DNA from: Ochromonas danica
Lineage: Eukaryota; Sar; Chrysophyceae; Chromulinales; Chromulinaceae
DNA: 64,000 nt
NCBI GenBank assembly: GCA_015146655.1
Contig: VKHL01000092.1
Location: 47,587-111,586 of the forward strand
Direction: 5' to 3'
Shown here piece after piece: positions 31,810-41,081 of this stretch; position 1 is the stretch's first letter; the number at the start of each line of letters is the position of its first letter. The notes under the pieces were generated by a model that was not told where the DNA came from, made no database searches, and worked only from the letters and a program-made list of their open reading frames with translations. A program made the position numbers and the translations under genes.

Positions 31810-34800
31810 ATGAAGAATAATAACAACTACCACAATGTTGTCAGAGTCATCCTTTGCTTTCTGCTCTTACAGCAGATCATGGTCTTAGGAAATCTCTTTC
31901 CTACCAGTCGATGGTTGAAAACCCCTTCTATCTCATCAGAGAAGAAGAAGCAGCAGCCATCATCATCTTCATCTTCTAGTATCTTTCACAGATGCTTATC
32001 ACTTCGTGGTGGAGCAACAACTGGAGGAGGAGGAGGTGGTGGTGGTGAACAACAAGAAGGAAATAAGATTCAAGGTCATTGCATTGGTATTGACTTGGGA
32101 ACCACCTATAGGTAAGTCCACTCTCTCTCTCCCCCACCCCCTCTCGCTCTCTTCATAGACTCCTTATTAACCTTCCCTGTTACCTGCTCTCTAGTTGTGT
32201 TGCTGTTTGGAAGAATGGACGAGTTGAAATCTGTCCTAATGAACAAGGTAATCGTATTACACCTTCTTATGTCGCCTGGACACCAGGTGAAGGACAACGA
32301 TTAGTAGGAGATGCTGCTAAGAATCAAGCAGCTTCTAATCCTTTCAACACTGTTTTCGATGTCAAAAGATTGATTGGACGTAAATTCTCTGATGCTTCCG
32401 TACAACGTGATGCAAAGTTATTACCTTATAAGATTAATTCTGGTCCTGGTGATAAACCATTAGTTACTGTTCGAATGGGTAGTAGTAATGAAGAGAAAAC
32501 TTTCGCACCAGAAGAGATTAGTGCGATGGTATTACGTAAGATGAAAGAGACAGCTGAAACTTATCTAGGCGAGAAGATAGTTCATGCTGTTGTTACTGTT
32601 CCTGCTTATTTCAATGATGCTCAGCGTCAAGCAACGAAAGATGCTGGGCAGATTGCTGGATTGAAAGTGGAAAGAGTTCTCAATGAACCAACTGCCGCAG
32701 CCATTGCTTATGGATTGGATCGTGGTAAAGCGAAAGAAGAGAATATCCTAGTTTTTGATTTGGGAGGTGGTACCTTTGATGTCACATTGCTGACGATTGA
32801 TAATGGTGTCTTTGAAGTCAAAGCTACAGCTGGTGATACTCATCTTGGTGGTGAAGACTTTGATCAACGTTTGATGGACTTCTGTATCGCACAGTTTAAG
32901 AAGAAGAATGGTATTGATATTAGTGGTGATAGTAAAGCTATTGCTCGCTTAAGAAGACAGTGTGAGACTGCCAAGAGAACCCTTTCTACACAGACTTCCA
33001 CTCAGATTGAGGTGAGTTAACGATCTTGTATATGTTGTGTTGTATATCTTGTATATTTTGGACTGGTCGGAGTGGGTGTCGATTTTCACAGTGCGGCCCC
33101 CTCTGTACCCTGCGCTGCACGCCTAGGCTGTTCCTACGGGAACAGTCACTTCATGTGGTATAGGTGCTAGCAGAAAGTTCAAGATTGATTGTGTATATGA
33201 CTTGCTTCTGTGCACAGGCTGGGCGTTGTAGGCCTCTGGCCTCCGTCTGGCCAAAACTCTATATTCCACCTCTTGGTCGCGTCCTCATGGGCAATGCGAA
33301 GTTTGGAGAAAACCATAGAGTGTACATATATATATATACTTGAATATGTTATATACTTGAATATGTTATATGCTTGTGTGAAACTGTCCTTTGTTGTTAT
33401 TTTCTGAGCTCATCATTTTTGTCATTGTTGTTTCATTAGATTGAATCTCTCAGTCAGGGCATTGATTTCAGTCAAACTATCACTCGAGCTAAATTCGAAG
33501 AGTTGAATATGGATCTCTTTAAAAAGACTATCGCTCCAGTAAAACAAGTATTACAGGATGCTGATATGCAGAAGGCTGAGATTCATCAGATTGTACTGGT
33601 TGGTGGCTCGACTCGCATTCCCAAGGTGCAGGAACTGCTCTCCGAGTTCTTTGATGGCCGTGCATTGAATAAGGAAATTAACCCCGATGAAGCAGTTGCC
33701 TATGGTGCAGCAGTGCAAGGTGCTATTCTTTCCGGTGCATCTGACCAGACTAAAGAGATTCTTTTGTTGGATGTATCGCCACTCTCTTTGGGCATTGAGA
33801 CTGCAGGAGGAGTCATGACTAAATTGATTAATCGCGGAACAACCATTCCAACAAGGAAAACGCAAGTATTCTCCACCTTTGCAGACAATCAGCCTGGTGT
33901 TCTTATCCAAGTGTACGAAGGAGAGCGTTCCATGACAAAAGATAATCGTATGTTGGGTCGCTTCCAATTAGATGGTCTTCCACCTGCTCCAAGAGGTGTT
34001 CCTCAAATTGAGGTCTCATTTGATGTGGATGCAAATGGAATTCTTCAGGTACTAACATTGTGCATACTATCTGTATATCTTGTATATTGGACTGGTCGGA
34101 GTGGGTGTCGATTTTCACAGTGCGGCCCCCTCTGTACCCTGCGCTGCACGCCTAGGCTGTTCCTACGGGAACAGTCACTTCATGTGGTATAGGTGCTAGC
34201 AGAAAGTTCAAGATTGATTGTGTATATGACTTGCTTCTGTGCACAGGCTGGGCGTTGTAGGCCTCTGGCCTCCGTCTGGCCAAAACTCTATATTCCACCT
34301 CTTGGTCGCGTCCTCATGGGCAATGCGAAGTTTGGAGAAAACCATAGAGTGTACATATATATATATACTTGAATATGTTATATGCTTGTGTGAAACCATT
34401 TCTTGGCTTCTGTTATCTGACTGTTCTCAAATGTATTGTTCTCAGGTTTCTGCTCAAGATAAGCTATCGGGAAAGAGCCAGTCCATTACCATCACCTCTG
34501 ATAAAGGTCGCTTAAGTGAGGATGAAATCGAGCGCATGGTTAAGGAAGCGGAAGAACATGCAGAAACCGATCGTCTTGCAAAGGAAAGAGTTGAAGCTCG
34601 CAATCAATTAGAGTCTTATCTTTATGGTTTGCGTAGCACTGTCCAGGACAGTTTGAAGGACAAGCTTTCTGAAAGTGATAAGGAAAGCATTCTTAAAGCA
34701 GTCAACGATGGTTTGCACTGGGTGGAAGAGCATCCATCAGCGACTAAAGAGGAGTATGATGAAAAGAAACAGGAGGTAGAGGCCATTGCTAGTCCTATTA

Positions 34801-34904
34801 TTACTCAGGCTTACAAGGGCGCTTCGCCCTCTTCTAATGATAATGACGATCATGACCCTGAGGATGATTCATCTTCTGGTCCCACTGTCGAAGAGGTTGA
34901 TTGA
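31810..34904 (+). CDS. Hsp70 chaperone with N-terminal leader and C-terminal EEVD
   Basis: Four exons (31810-32111, 32195-33011, 33440-34048, 34446-34904) give 728 residues. Residues about 10-27 ([18 protein letters not shown]) are a signal peptide, followed by a 70-residue Lys/Ser/Gly-rich spacer. The ATPase domain has [32 protein letters not shown] and [10 protein letters not shown]. The substrate-binding domain has [19 protein letters not shown] and ends EEVD. There is no KDEL/HDEL. EEVD is typical of cytosolic-type Hsp70, yet the leader implies entry into the ER route. This fits a chaperone of the periplastid compartment, the relict endosymbiont cytosol. An ER or secreted protein is the alternative. 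Two introns carry a nearly identical element. Confidence 0.93.
33041..33384 (+). repeat. Intronic element, copy 1
   Basis: This 344-nt segment takes up most of the second Hsp70 intron (33012-33439). From 33060 to about 33352 it is identical by eye to copy 2. It differs only by two extra T bases near its start and a 17-nt tandem duplication (ACTTGAATATGTTATAT) near its end. It is GC-richer than the intron flanks and holds strong hairpins. No terminal inverted repeat or clear target-site duplication is visible. Confidence 0.93.
33128..33145 (+). other. RNA hairpin with UACG tetraloop in the intronic element
   Basis: CTGTTCC and GGAACAG pair over seven perfect base pairs, closing a C(TACG)G loop, the very stable UNCG class. 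The same hairpin is present in copy 2. A second stem lies just upstream (GTGCGGC at 33091-33097 with GCTGCAC at 33114-33120, one G-U pair). A perfect ten-base palindrome CTGTGCACAG lies at 33208-33217. Confidence 0.7.
34072..34396 (+). repeat. Intronic element, copy 2
   Basis: This 325-nt segment lies in the third Hsp70 intron (34049-34445), in the same orientation as copy 1. The intron ends outside the element (first 23 and last 49 bases) are not similar to those of the other intron. The shared unit therefore sits inside both introns rather than being the whole intron. Confidence 0.93.
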
Positions 34905-35309
34905 GACTGAGTGTCCTCGTTAATGCAAGCCTTCAACCCATCCCTCCCCACCTTGTTTTGTACAATTTCCCTGTAAATAGTTCTCTAATTTAACATCATT
35001 TTCTTCTATTATCCACCCATCCTCTTTCTCAACTATGAGTTAAAAATTGTATTCTAACAGCTCGCTCACACTATATTGTCAACCGGTCCACAGTGTTGGA
35101 TCTCCTGGATCTGCAATCTGGATCTAACAACCATACATCCCTCACCTCCTTCATGAGAAAGTCACTCTTTTGCACTTTTATCTCGTAGATGCGCGTCTTA
35201 ACGGATGACGCCATGACAGAGGATTTGCATCGTAGCTGAGCTCCACCCCAGTCTGTCTTGTTGTTCGGGATTAATACAGTAGTAGTTAGTGACCATTACT
35301 TGATCTCCA
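34905..35309. other. Intergenic region
   Basis: This is the Hsp70 3' region and GPAT upstream region. It holds two ATCTGGATCT-type words near 35100-35127 and no gene. Confidence 0.5.
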
Positions 35310-36702
35310 ATGAAGTGCTTTCAAGGTATTCTAAGGACGCTGCTCTGTTTCTCCATGCTTCTTCTGGCCAAGAAGTGTGCTGGCTTTCTCTTTACTCGAG
35401 GAGGGAGCAGCAGATGGCATGGTTCTCATGGTCTAACGGTGATGACAGCCTCACTTGATGCTAAAGCTCAGATCTACGAAGAAATAAAGCGAGAGATCAA
35501 GTTTGCAGTGGCTAAGCAACAAGTTCCACCTAGTGAAGACTCTCCTGCTTCTCAGTTTGGATCAGTCTTGAGTGACTTCCTGGATGAATACACTGTGTAA
35601 GTACATCTCACATGAATATTCTTGTCCGTTGAAGTGACCATATAATATGATATTGCTTAGGTCTAATATTGAGGCAGGTGAGGATCCAGAAGTATTCAAG
35701 AAGAATGTCATGGTCTTCCTCAAAGGTGTTCAAGAGGCTGTCACCAATCCCTACCAATTCAGTCCTTACCATCAAGCAGTTCGCACTCCCTTTGACTTCT
35801 ATCAATGGTACAAGGCTTTGTAGGACTAATCTTTGCTCTCTCTTGACAAAACTGATGGAATATCTTGGCTGTGTGTTAGGGGTAATGATTTCTTGCGACC
35901 CTTGGTCATTGCTGAACAATCTCGTCTTGTGGGACGTGAACAAGCAGAGAAACTACAAGCCTTCCTTGCTCAAGGACACAATGTTATCATTCTTTCAAAC
36001 CACCAAACAGAGGCTGATCCACAAGTGATCTCTATCTTGTTGGAAAGAGAAGGTCTCTCTGACCTAGCGGAGAAGATTGTCTTCATTGCAGGTCATAAAG
36101 TGACCAATGATCCTGTTGCTATCCCCTTTTCTATGGTATTCAATCACTTGTCATTGTCAGTAGTCCTGTATTCATTAACTCTATTGACACTACCCTTATT
36201 GCTCTCATAGGGTCGCAATTTGATCTGCATCCATTCGAAGAAGCATATCAAGAATCCCCCCGAAGATATTCCTCGCAAACAGGCACAAAATTTGCAGTCT
36301 ATGCAAGCTCTCTCATCTTTGCTAGCAGAAGGAGGAAAGGTCTTCTGGGTTGCTCCCAGTGGTGGACGCGATCGCCCCAACGAGCAGGACCGCTTTGTAG
36401 TGGCTCCTTTTGATCTTAAAGCGTTGGACATGTTCAAGCTTCTAGCCATGCAGAGTCCCAATCCAACTCATTTCTTTCCCATGGCTATGTATACCCACAA
36501 ATTAGTTCCTCCACCCAAGATGGTTTCCAGTGGACTTGGTGAAACTCGCAGTGCCAAGAGAGGTGCAGTTAGTGTTGCCTTTCTTCCTGAGACTGATGGC
36601 CTTGGAGGTCTAAAAGACAAAGAGTTCGCACAGGACTTGCAGCATTCCGTAGAAGTTGCTTATGATGACCTTTCTGCCTGGCATGATGCCCACCAGAAGT
36701 GA
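35310..36702 (+). CDS. Plastid glycerol-3-phosphate acyltransferase (plant ATS1 type)
   Basis: Four exons (35310-35596, 35661-35819, 35880-36135, 36211-36702) give 397 residues. The leader ILRTLLCFSMLLLAKKCAGF is a signal peptide ending in an aromatic, followed by a Ser/Arg stretch. The soluble plastid GPAT fold is clear: NDFLRPLVIAEQSRLVG, then the acyltransferase motif ILSNHQTEADPQVI (H-x-x-x-x-D), IVFIAGHKVTNDPVAIPFSMGRNLICIHSKKH, and FWVAPSGGRDRP. The enzyme acylates glycerol 3-phosphate from acyl-ACP in the stroma, the first step of plastid glycerolipid synthesis. All four splice joins keep the frame. Confidence 0.93.
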
Positions 36703-36830
36703 GTGCTTTTTGTTTAGAAAAAGTGTTTTAACCATAAGATCAAGTGCTTCTTGTGGGTACTTTCTGTTTTCAGATGATTATTCTGGTTTGCTTGACATGT
36801 GAGTTGTATTGTACAATCTACGGACATTGG

Positions 36831-38132
36831 TTACTTGATAGGGATGGTGTTTGTAGGATAAATGACCATTACTTCTTCCCACACGTCCTCTTGTTCAGAT
36901 GCCGACCCAAATGGATCACCCAAATAGCGAATATTTCTATTATTACTCCATGTATCATCAACAAGCTCTCTGGTGTATAGTGGCGTTTCCGCTGAAGGAT
37001 TAGCGACGAATGCATAGTCATCATTGTCACATATTTCAAGACTCTCTGCACTCGCACGGAGGTTAGTTAATTTCACTTTATAATGTTGCTTCACGAAAGC
37101 ATCAAAAAGCTGCCGATCGCTTGCCCTTAGCATTCCTGGTAGTAACCGTGCTCCTTCGTAGTAATGAAAGAGTGGTATTGCCAATGGATACTGTTGAAGG
37201 TGTGGTGCCAAGGAGGATACAAAGCCATTAATAGAGTCCAGCTTGAGTTTCTGATCCACTTGTCGTGATGGTGATAGCTCACCGGATACGTAGAGATCGA
37301 ACTGCAGGACTGCTCTCAACCCTGAGGTAATAGGCGATACTCCATGAAATAGATCTGGATGAAATGCGCACCATCGCACCTTATTACTATCCTCTTCAAG
37401 GCGCCAATCACCAATTTTTGTATTATGTGCTCGGAAGGTAAGCTGTCCTCCTTCATGCTTACTTTTGACTTCAATCAATAATGTCCCTTGATGGCTTGCT
37501 GAACGTTGTCTATCACGATGTTCACGAAAGAAACCACCTTCAGGATAGATAATCAGCTTACAGAAGACAATTGATACACGCTCAGCAAAGGGGTAGAGCT
37601 CAGATCGTATGACAGTATTGATATAGTGCTCCAGTCGACGACATACTGCATTAGTATCATCAGATTGGCTATCTGTTTGACTCAATTTGAGAACCTTAGC
37701 ATCAAGCTCAACTCCATTACGAAAAGAAGTATCCATGATTGATGCACTATCTTTACCCATCCTAGAGGGAGAAGCAAATTGTAATAATTGTTGTATATCT
37801 GGTTTAGCAACACTACCACAACTAGTGTAATAGCTATTATGTTGTTGTTGTTGTTGTTGGTCTAGAGGATTTGATTGAATAACAGTCATATGCAACCAGT
37901 CAAGATCAGAGTCACAAGATTGAACAGTGCAAGTCCTAGGAAGATCTTTCCAAGCTTGGAAGAGTGTCTGTTGATCATGGAAAGGATGACATGATGCTAG
38001 TAGTAGGGTGGAAGGGGAACTACTGGAAGTGGTAGTAGAAGGGGAAGGTAAACGTGTGGATGTCAAATGAATAGCAATTCCTATTTTCCAGGAGAGATAG
38101 AAGAGAAGTGATAGAATCAATCTTGTCATCAT
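36831..38132 (-). CDS. 2-oxoglutarate/Fe(II) oxygenase with signal peptide
   Basis: A single exon. The start at 38132 (433 residues) is preferred because MMTRLILSLLFYLSWKIGIAI is then an N-terminal signal peptide; an in-frame ATG at 38216 would add 28 residues. The catalytic core resembles prolyl 4-hydroxylase-like enzymes: VFCKLIIYPEGGFFREHRDRQR with the HxD iron ligands, then EGGQLTFRAHNT, and CAFHPDLFHGVSPITSGLRAVLQFDL with the distal His and the Arg that binds 2-oxoglutarate. The substrate is not known; the N-terminal 150 residues and C-terminal 150 residues are unfamiliar. Its 3' end is about 130 bp from the convergent GPAT gene. Confidence 0.8.
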   Translation of the reverse strand: MMTRLILSLLFYLSWKIGIAIHLTSTRLPSPSTTTSSSSPSTLLLASCHPFHDQQTLFQAWKDLPRTCTVQSCDSDLDWLHMTVIQSNPLDQQQQQQHNSYYTSCGSVAKPDIQQLLQFASPSRMGKDSASIMDTSFRNGVELDAKVLKLSQTDSQSDDTNAVCRRLEHYINTVIRSELYPFAERVSIVFCKLIIYPEGGFFREHRDRQRSASHQGTLLIEVKSKHEGGQLTFRAHNTKIGDWRLEEDSNKVRWCAFHPDLFHGVSPITSGLRAVLQFDLYVSGELSPSRQVDQKLKLDSINGFVSSLAPHLQQYPLAIPLFHYYEGARLLPGMLRASDRQLFDAFVKQHYKVKLTNLRASAESLEICDNDDYAFVANPSAETPLYTRELVDDTWSNNRNIRYLGDPFGSASEQEDVWEEVMVIYPTNTIPIK

Positions 38133-38279
38133 TCCTATTACTATGCAAGTTGAAGAAAGGATTGAAAACTGAAGATATTCTGATCGAACTGAAAGGAAAT
38201 GAAGTATACGCCCCACATTTCGTTGGAATGATACCTAAAGAGCTAGAATCTAGACTATCTGGGTGCTTAAGTTAACAAG

Positions 38280-39130
38280 ATGGGCTTTTGTTCATCTCAT
38301 CTCCATCAGATCAATACAACAATTGAGATGACAAGTGTAAATATCACTTCCTTTGTGACAAATCTGTATAGTGAAGGATCTCTCTTAAGAAGGATCTTAT
38401 ATAGAAATGAAAAACAACATGGGAAAACTCGTATCTTTACCTATCTGAAAGGTGTTTGGAGACCTTTACATCGTATGACGAAGTCAAGACTGTTACTAGT
38501 TATTGACAAGGCCACAGAGACTTTACATTTGACATCCCTCTCACAAAGAGTCGCAGAGAGTAATCTAGCCTTAGAGATTGCGAGTCTGCGTGGTGTTGAT
38601 CTCGCAGTGAAGGCTCTAGTGGTGGCTGCTCGGAAAGGTCACTGTGCACTGCTCTGTCTGACTGCTCAGCTGCGCAAGAGAGTCTTCACACCTATCTTCT
38701 CCATGTTAGCTGCCCTGACCAGTCGGATGTTGAGGTGTCTGAGAGAGCTATTAAAGTCTCTTATGGAAACTCATCAAACATTGCGCGATCGCCTCACAGT
38801 AAGCACCCTTCTCTACCCCCTTGTTACCAGCTTAGTCCACCTCATTGCTTCGTGACTCGTGTACTGTAGTTCTCTCTACCAACGCTTGACAATCAAGAGC
38901 ATCATCGTGTAGTGGCTGGCTTGGTTCGTGAGGCGTTGAGGCTCATGCCCTCTCATGATGATCTTCAGATCTCTTTCCTCAAAGCCTCAAAAGAAGATTC
39001 CCCAAGGAATTCAACTGCTACGGATGAGGATAGTGATGGTGATAAGAAAGTTAGTGAGGTTGATATAAGGGAGATGGACGATGACGAGATGGATGACGAC
39101 ATTGGAGAATCTGTTAACCTACCACGGTGA
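38280..39130 (+). CDS. Rmp1/Nepro-like protein (possible RNase MRP subunit)
   Basis: Two exons (38280-38798, 38870-39130) give 259 residues. The best landmark is LYRNEKQHGKTRIFTYLKGVWRPLHRM (about 40-66). It matches the 'RNKNQHR..' core of the Rmp1 RNA-binding domain, shared by RNase MRP subunit Rmp1 and nucleolar NEPRO/DUF4477 proteins. The rest is helical, rich in Leu and Arg, with a strongly acidic C-terminal tail (EVDIREMDDDEMDDDIGE). A role in rRNA processing is inferred from that motif only. CTTAAGTTAAC lies immediately before the ATG (38267-38277). Confidence 0.55.
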
Positions 39131-39857
39131 CAGATGCGAGAATGACATTTTACTGAGACTTTTGTGATTAATGATGATTCATAATTCCCTGGATTGGTAA
39201 CTTGGTACGCGGTGATGACGAGCCGCACTAAATTATGCACTGAAATGATCTGAGTGCTTATTATCATCCGTCTAGAGGATGAAACATAGCATTTACTTAT
39301 AGATTGATCTCTTTTGGCTCCATCACCACACTACCACCAGGACGACTCACGATAGTGAAACTATGTTGTCTATGAAAGCAAACACATCTTTGGTGTTCCA
39401 GGAGGAACAAAGAAGAGTTGACGACTCTCACGGGAGTTTATCGTGTGAATTCTGAGTGCACTTTGCCTTTATAATCTAGGATGAAACCCGGAAACCTTGA
39501 AGCAGTTAATGAGTAGTAGTTCTTCGAAAAGTGTCGGAAAGGTGCTTTCCTTGGGGGATTTAGATTTGTGCAAAACGTTGGTGTAATTGCGTGTCCTCTA
39601 TTGCTAGGTTGCGTGGGGAAAACAAGTTGGCGATGTGGCAGTGTGAGTGCGTGCGGTGCCAGGGTGCATGTGCTGAGTTTGGTGTGTGCAGGAGGATGAT
39701 GGAAGTGTTGACGTCAGAGTGAAGACTGACAGGATGATCGATGTGGCAAAGTTCCACAAACAAACCCAACCCTGATCATTCCTCATTCCGATCATTCCTC
39801 TTGCCTTTGCATTGCCTTAACTTGAGAATTAATTCTCTTTGATTGAGATTTGAGAAG
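39131..39857. promoter_or_regulatory. Intergenic region and ferredoxin promoter
   Basis: No gene is recognised. Upstream of the ferredoxin start are TGCGTGGG (39610-39617) and a GTTGACGTCAGAG word (about 39707-39719). The second is shared as an exact 13-mer with the region upstream of the His-rich plastid gene. Confidence 0.45.
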
Positions 39858-40472
39858 ATGATGTTGAACAAGATTGGTCTTATTGTGTTCCTTGCAATTT
39901 TCATGCTGACGGTTTTTCATCAGGCAAGTAGTAGTGAATGACAGTTGACTATTGCATGTTCTAAACAGTCATTTGTATTATTTCTATCACAGCTAGCGGA
40001 GGCATTCCACGGACTACCTTCCTCCTCCTCCCATCCCATGCGAATGACCACCTTAAAGATGATCTTTGGCAAAAAGGCAGCCCCTGCCGCTGCTAAGAAG
40101 ACCGTAGAAATCATTGTTGATCGGAAAGTCATTACAAGCTCAGAAGCTTCTGTGAATCTGCGTAAGACTCTCATGGCCAATGGTGTTGATGTCTATCCTC
40201 TAAAGGCGAAGATCACAGGAAATTGTGGTGGTGCTGGTAAGTGATTGTTCATCGCGTAACCAGCCGTCTCCATCATGTTATCCTCTCTTCATCTAACTTA
40301 ACTTCTCTTAGGTATTTGTGGCACTTGTGCTGTGAAAGTGATCTCTGGTATGGAGAATATTAGCCCCGCTTCCAAGAATGAGCAGAATACATTGCGCAAC
40401 CGTCCTGCTGACCAGCGGCTGAGCTGTTGTGCCAAGGTTTCTGGTCCTATTACTATTCAGACTAAACCATAG
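39858..40472 (+). CDS. Plastid-targeted 2Fe-2S ferredoxin-like protein
   Basis: Three exons (39858-39923, 39993-40236, 40312-40472) give 156 residues. MMLNKIGLIVFLAIFMLTVFHQLAEAF is a signal peptide ending in an AF site, followed by HGLPSSSSHPMRM as transit-like sequence, so plastid location is likely. The 2Fe-2S domain has NCGGAGICGTCAVKV (C-x5-C-x2-C) and a fourth Cys in LSCCAKV. The x5 spacing is that of adrenodoxin-like and some cyanobacterial ferredoxin-like proteins, not of photosynthetic PetF (x4). The first intron appears to start GC (CAG/GCAAGT); an alternative GT donor four bases later with a shifted acceptor also keeps the frame. Its electron partner is unknown. Confidence 0.85.
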
Positions 40473-41081
40473 AGAATGATTAGTTATGGTCCTTTAGTTT
40501 TGGTCTCTTTCACTGCCTCCCTCTTGTTCACTGCATCTTCTCTTCTTTTTGTTGTATGTGATGTAATATAAGTACCTTGAACTTTGATGACGTGTGGTTG
40601 ACTTATGCACTACTTGAAAAGTTTGGGTCACCTTCCATCTGTACAGGCAAGTTGAACATGAGGCTCAATAAAGTATGTTAATGTGGGCAGCATTAAAACT
40701 GAGTCAACATACCATGACCCTTAATTGATGACTTGTTTCCAATCATGAACCTCTACTGTCTTGTGAAGAAGATAGAGATTATTTGTGAATACAAACATTG
40801 CATTACATGTATTGTGCCGGTTTATCGCCAAGTCACAGCGAGTCACAGACCGTTTATTCAGAAGTGCGTTTTTAGGCGCGTTTTTATAACCTTCTCCTTA
40901 CTCATTCAGCAAAGTCATATTCACAAGAGTAAAACTCTTACTTTGTTATGGACAAAATCGAAATTCATCCTTCCCAAGCCTCTCGTTGAGAGGAGAACTG
41001 ACCGACCTTCAGGACCTGCTTGGTGCTGGGCGATCTCTGCTGCCTCTTGAAGACTCTCACAAGAATAGGCCTTGCCTGGTT
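40473..41081. other. Intergenic region
   Basis: This is the ferredoxin 3' region and the E1 upstream region. A 105-codon open frame (40733-41050) has no recognisable content. No gene is claimed. Confidence 0.5.

Noticed and set aside
33210-33407. Short frame repeated in both Hsp70 introns as a possible conserved peptide
   Set aside because: The two copies agree because the DNA is identical; this is not independent evidence of coding.
33041-34396. Twin element as complete introner-type introns
   Set aside because: The element does not reach the splice sites; 23-55 bases at each intron end are unrelated.
40733-41050. 105-codon frame before the E1 gene
   Set aside because: Composition looks non-coding, and it ends where the E1 leader begins.
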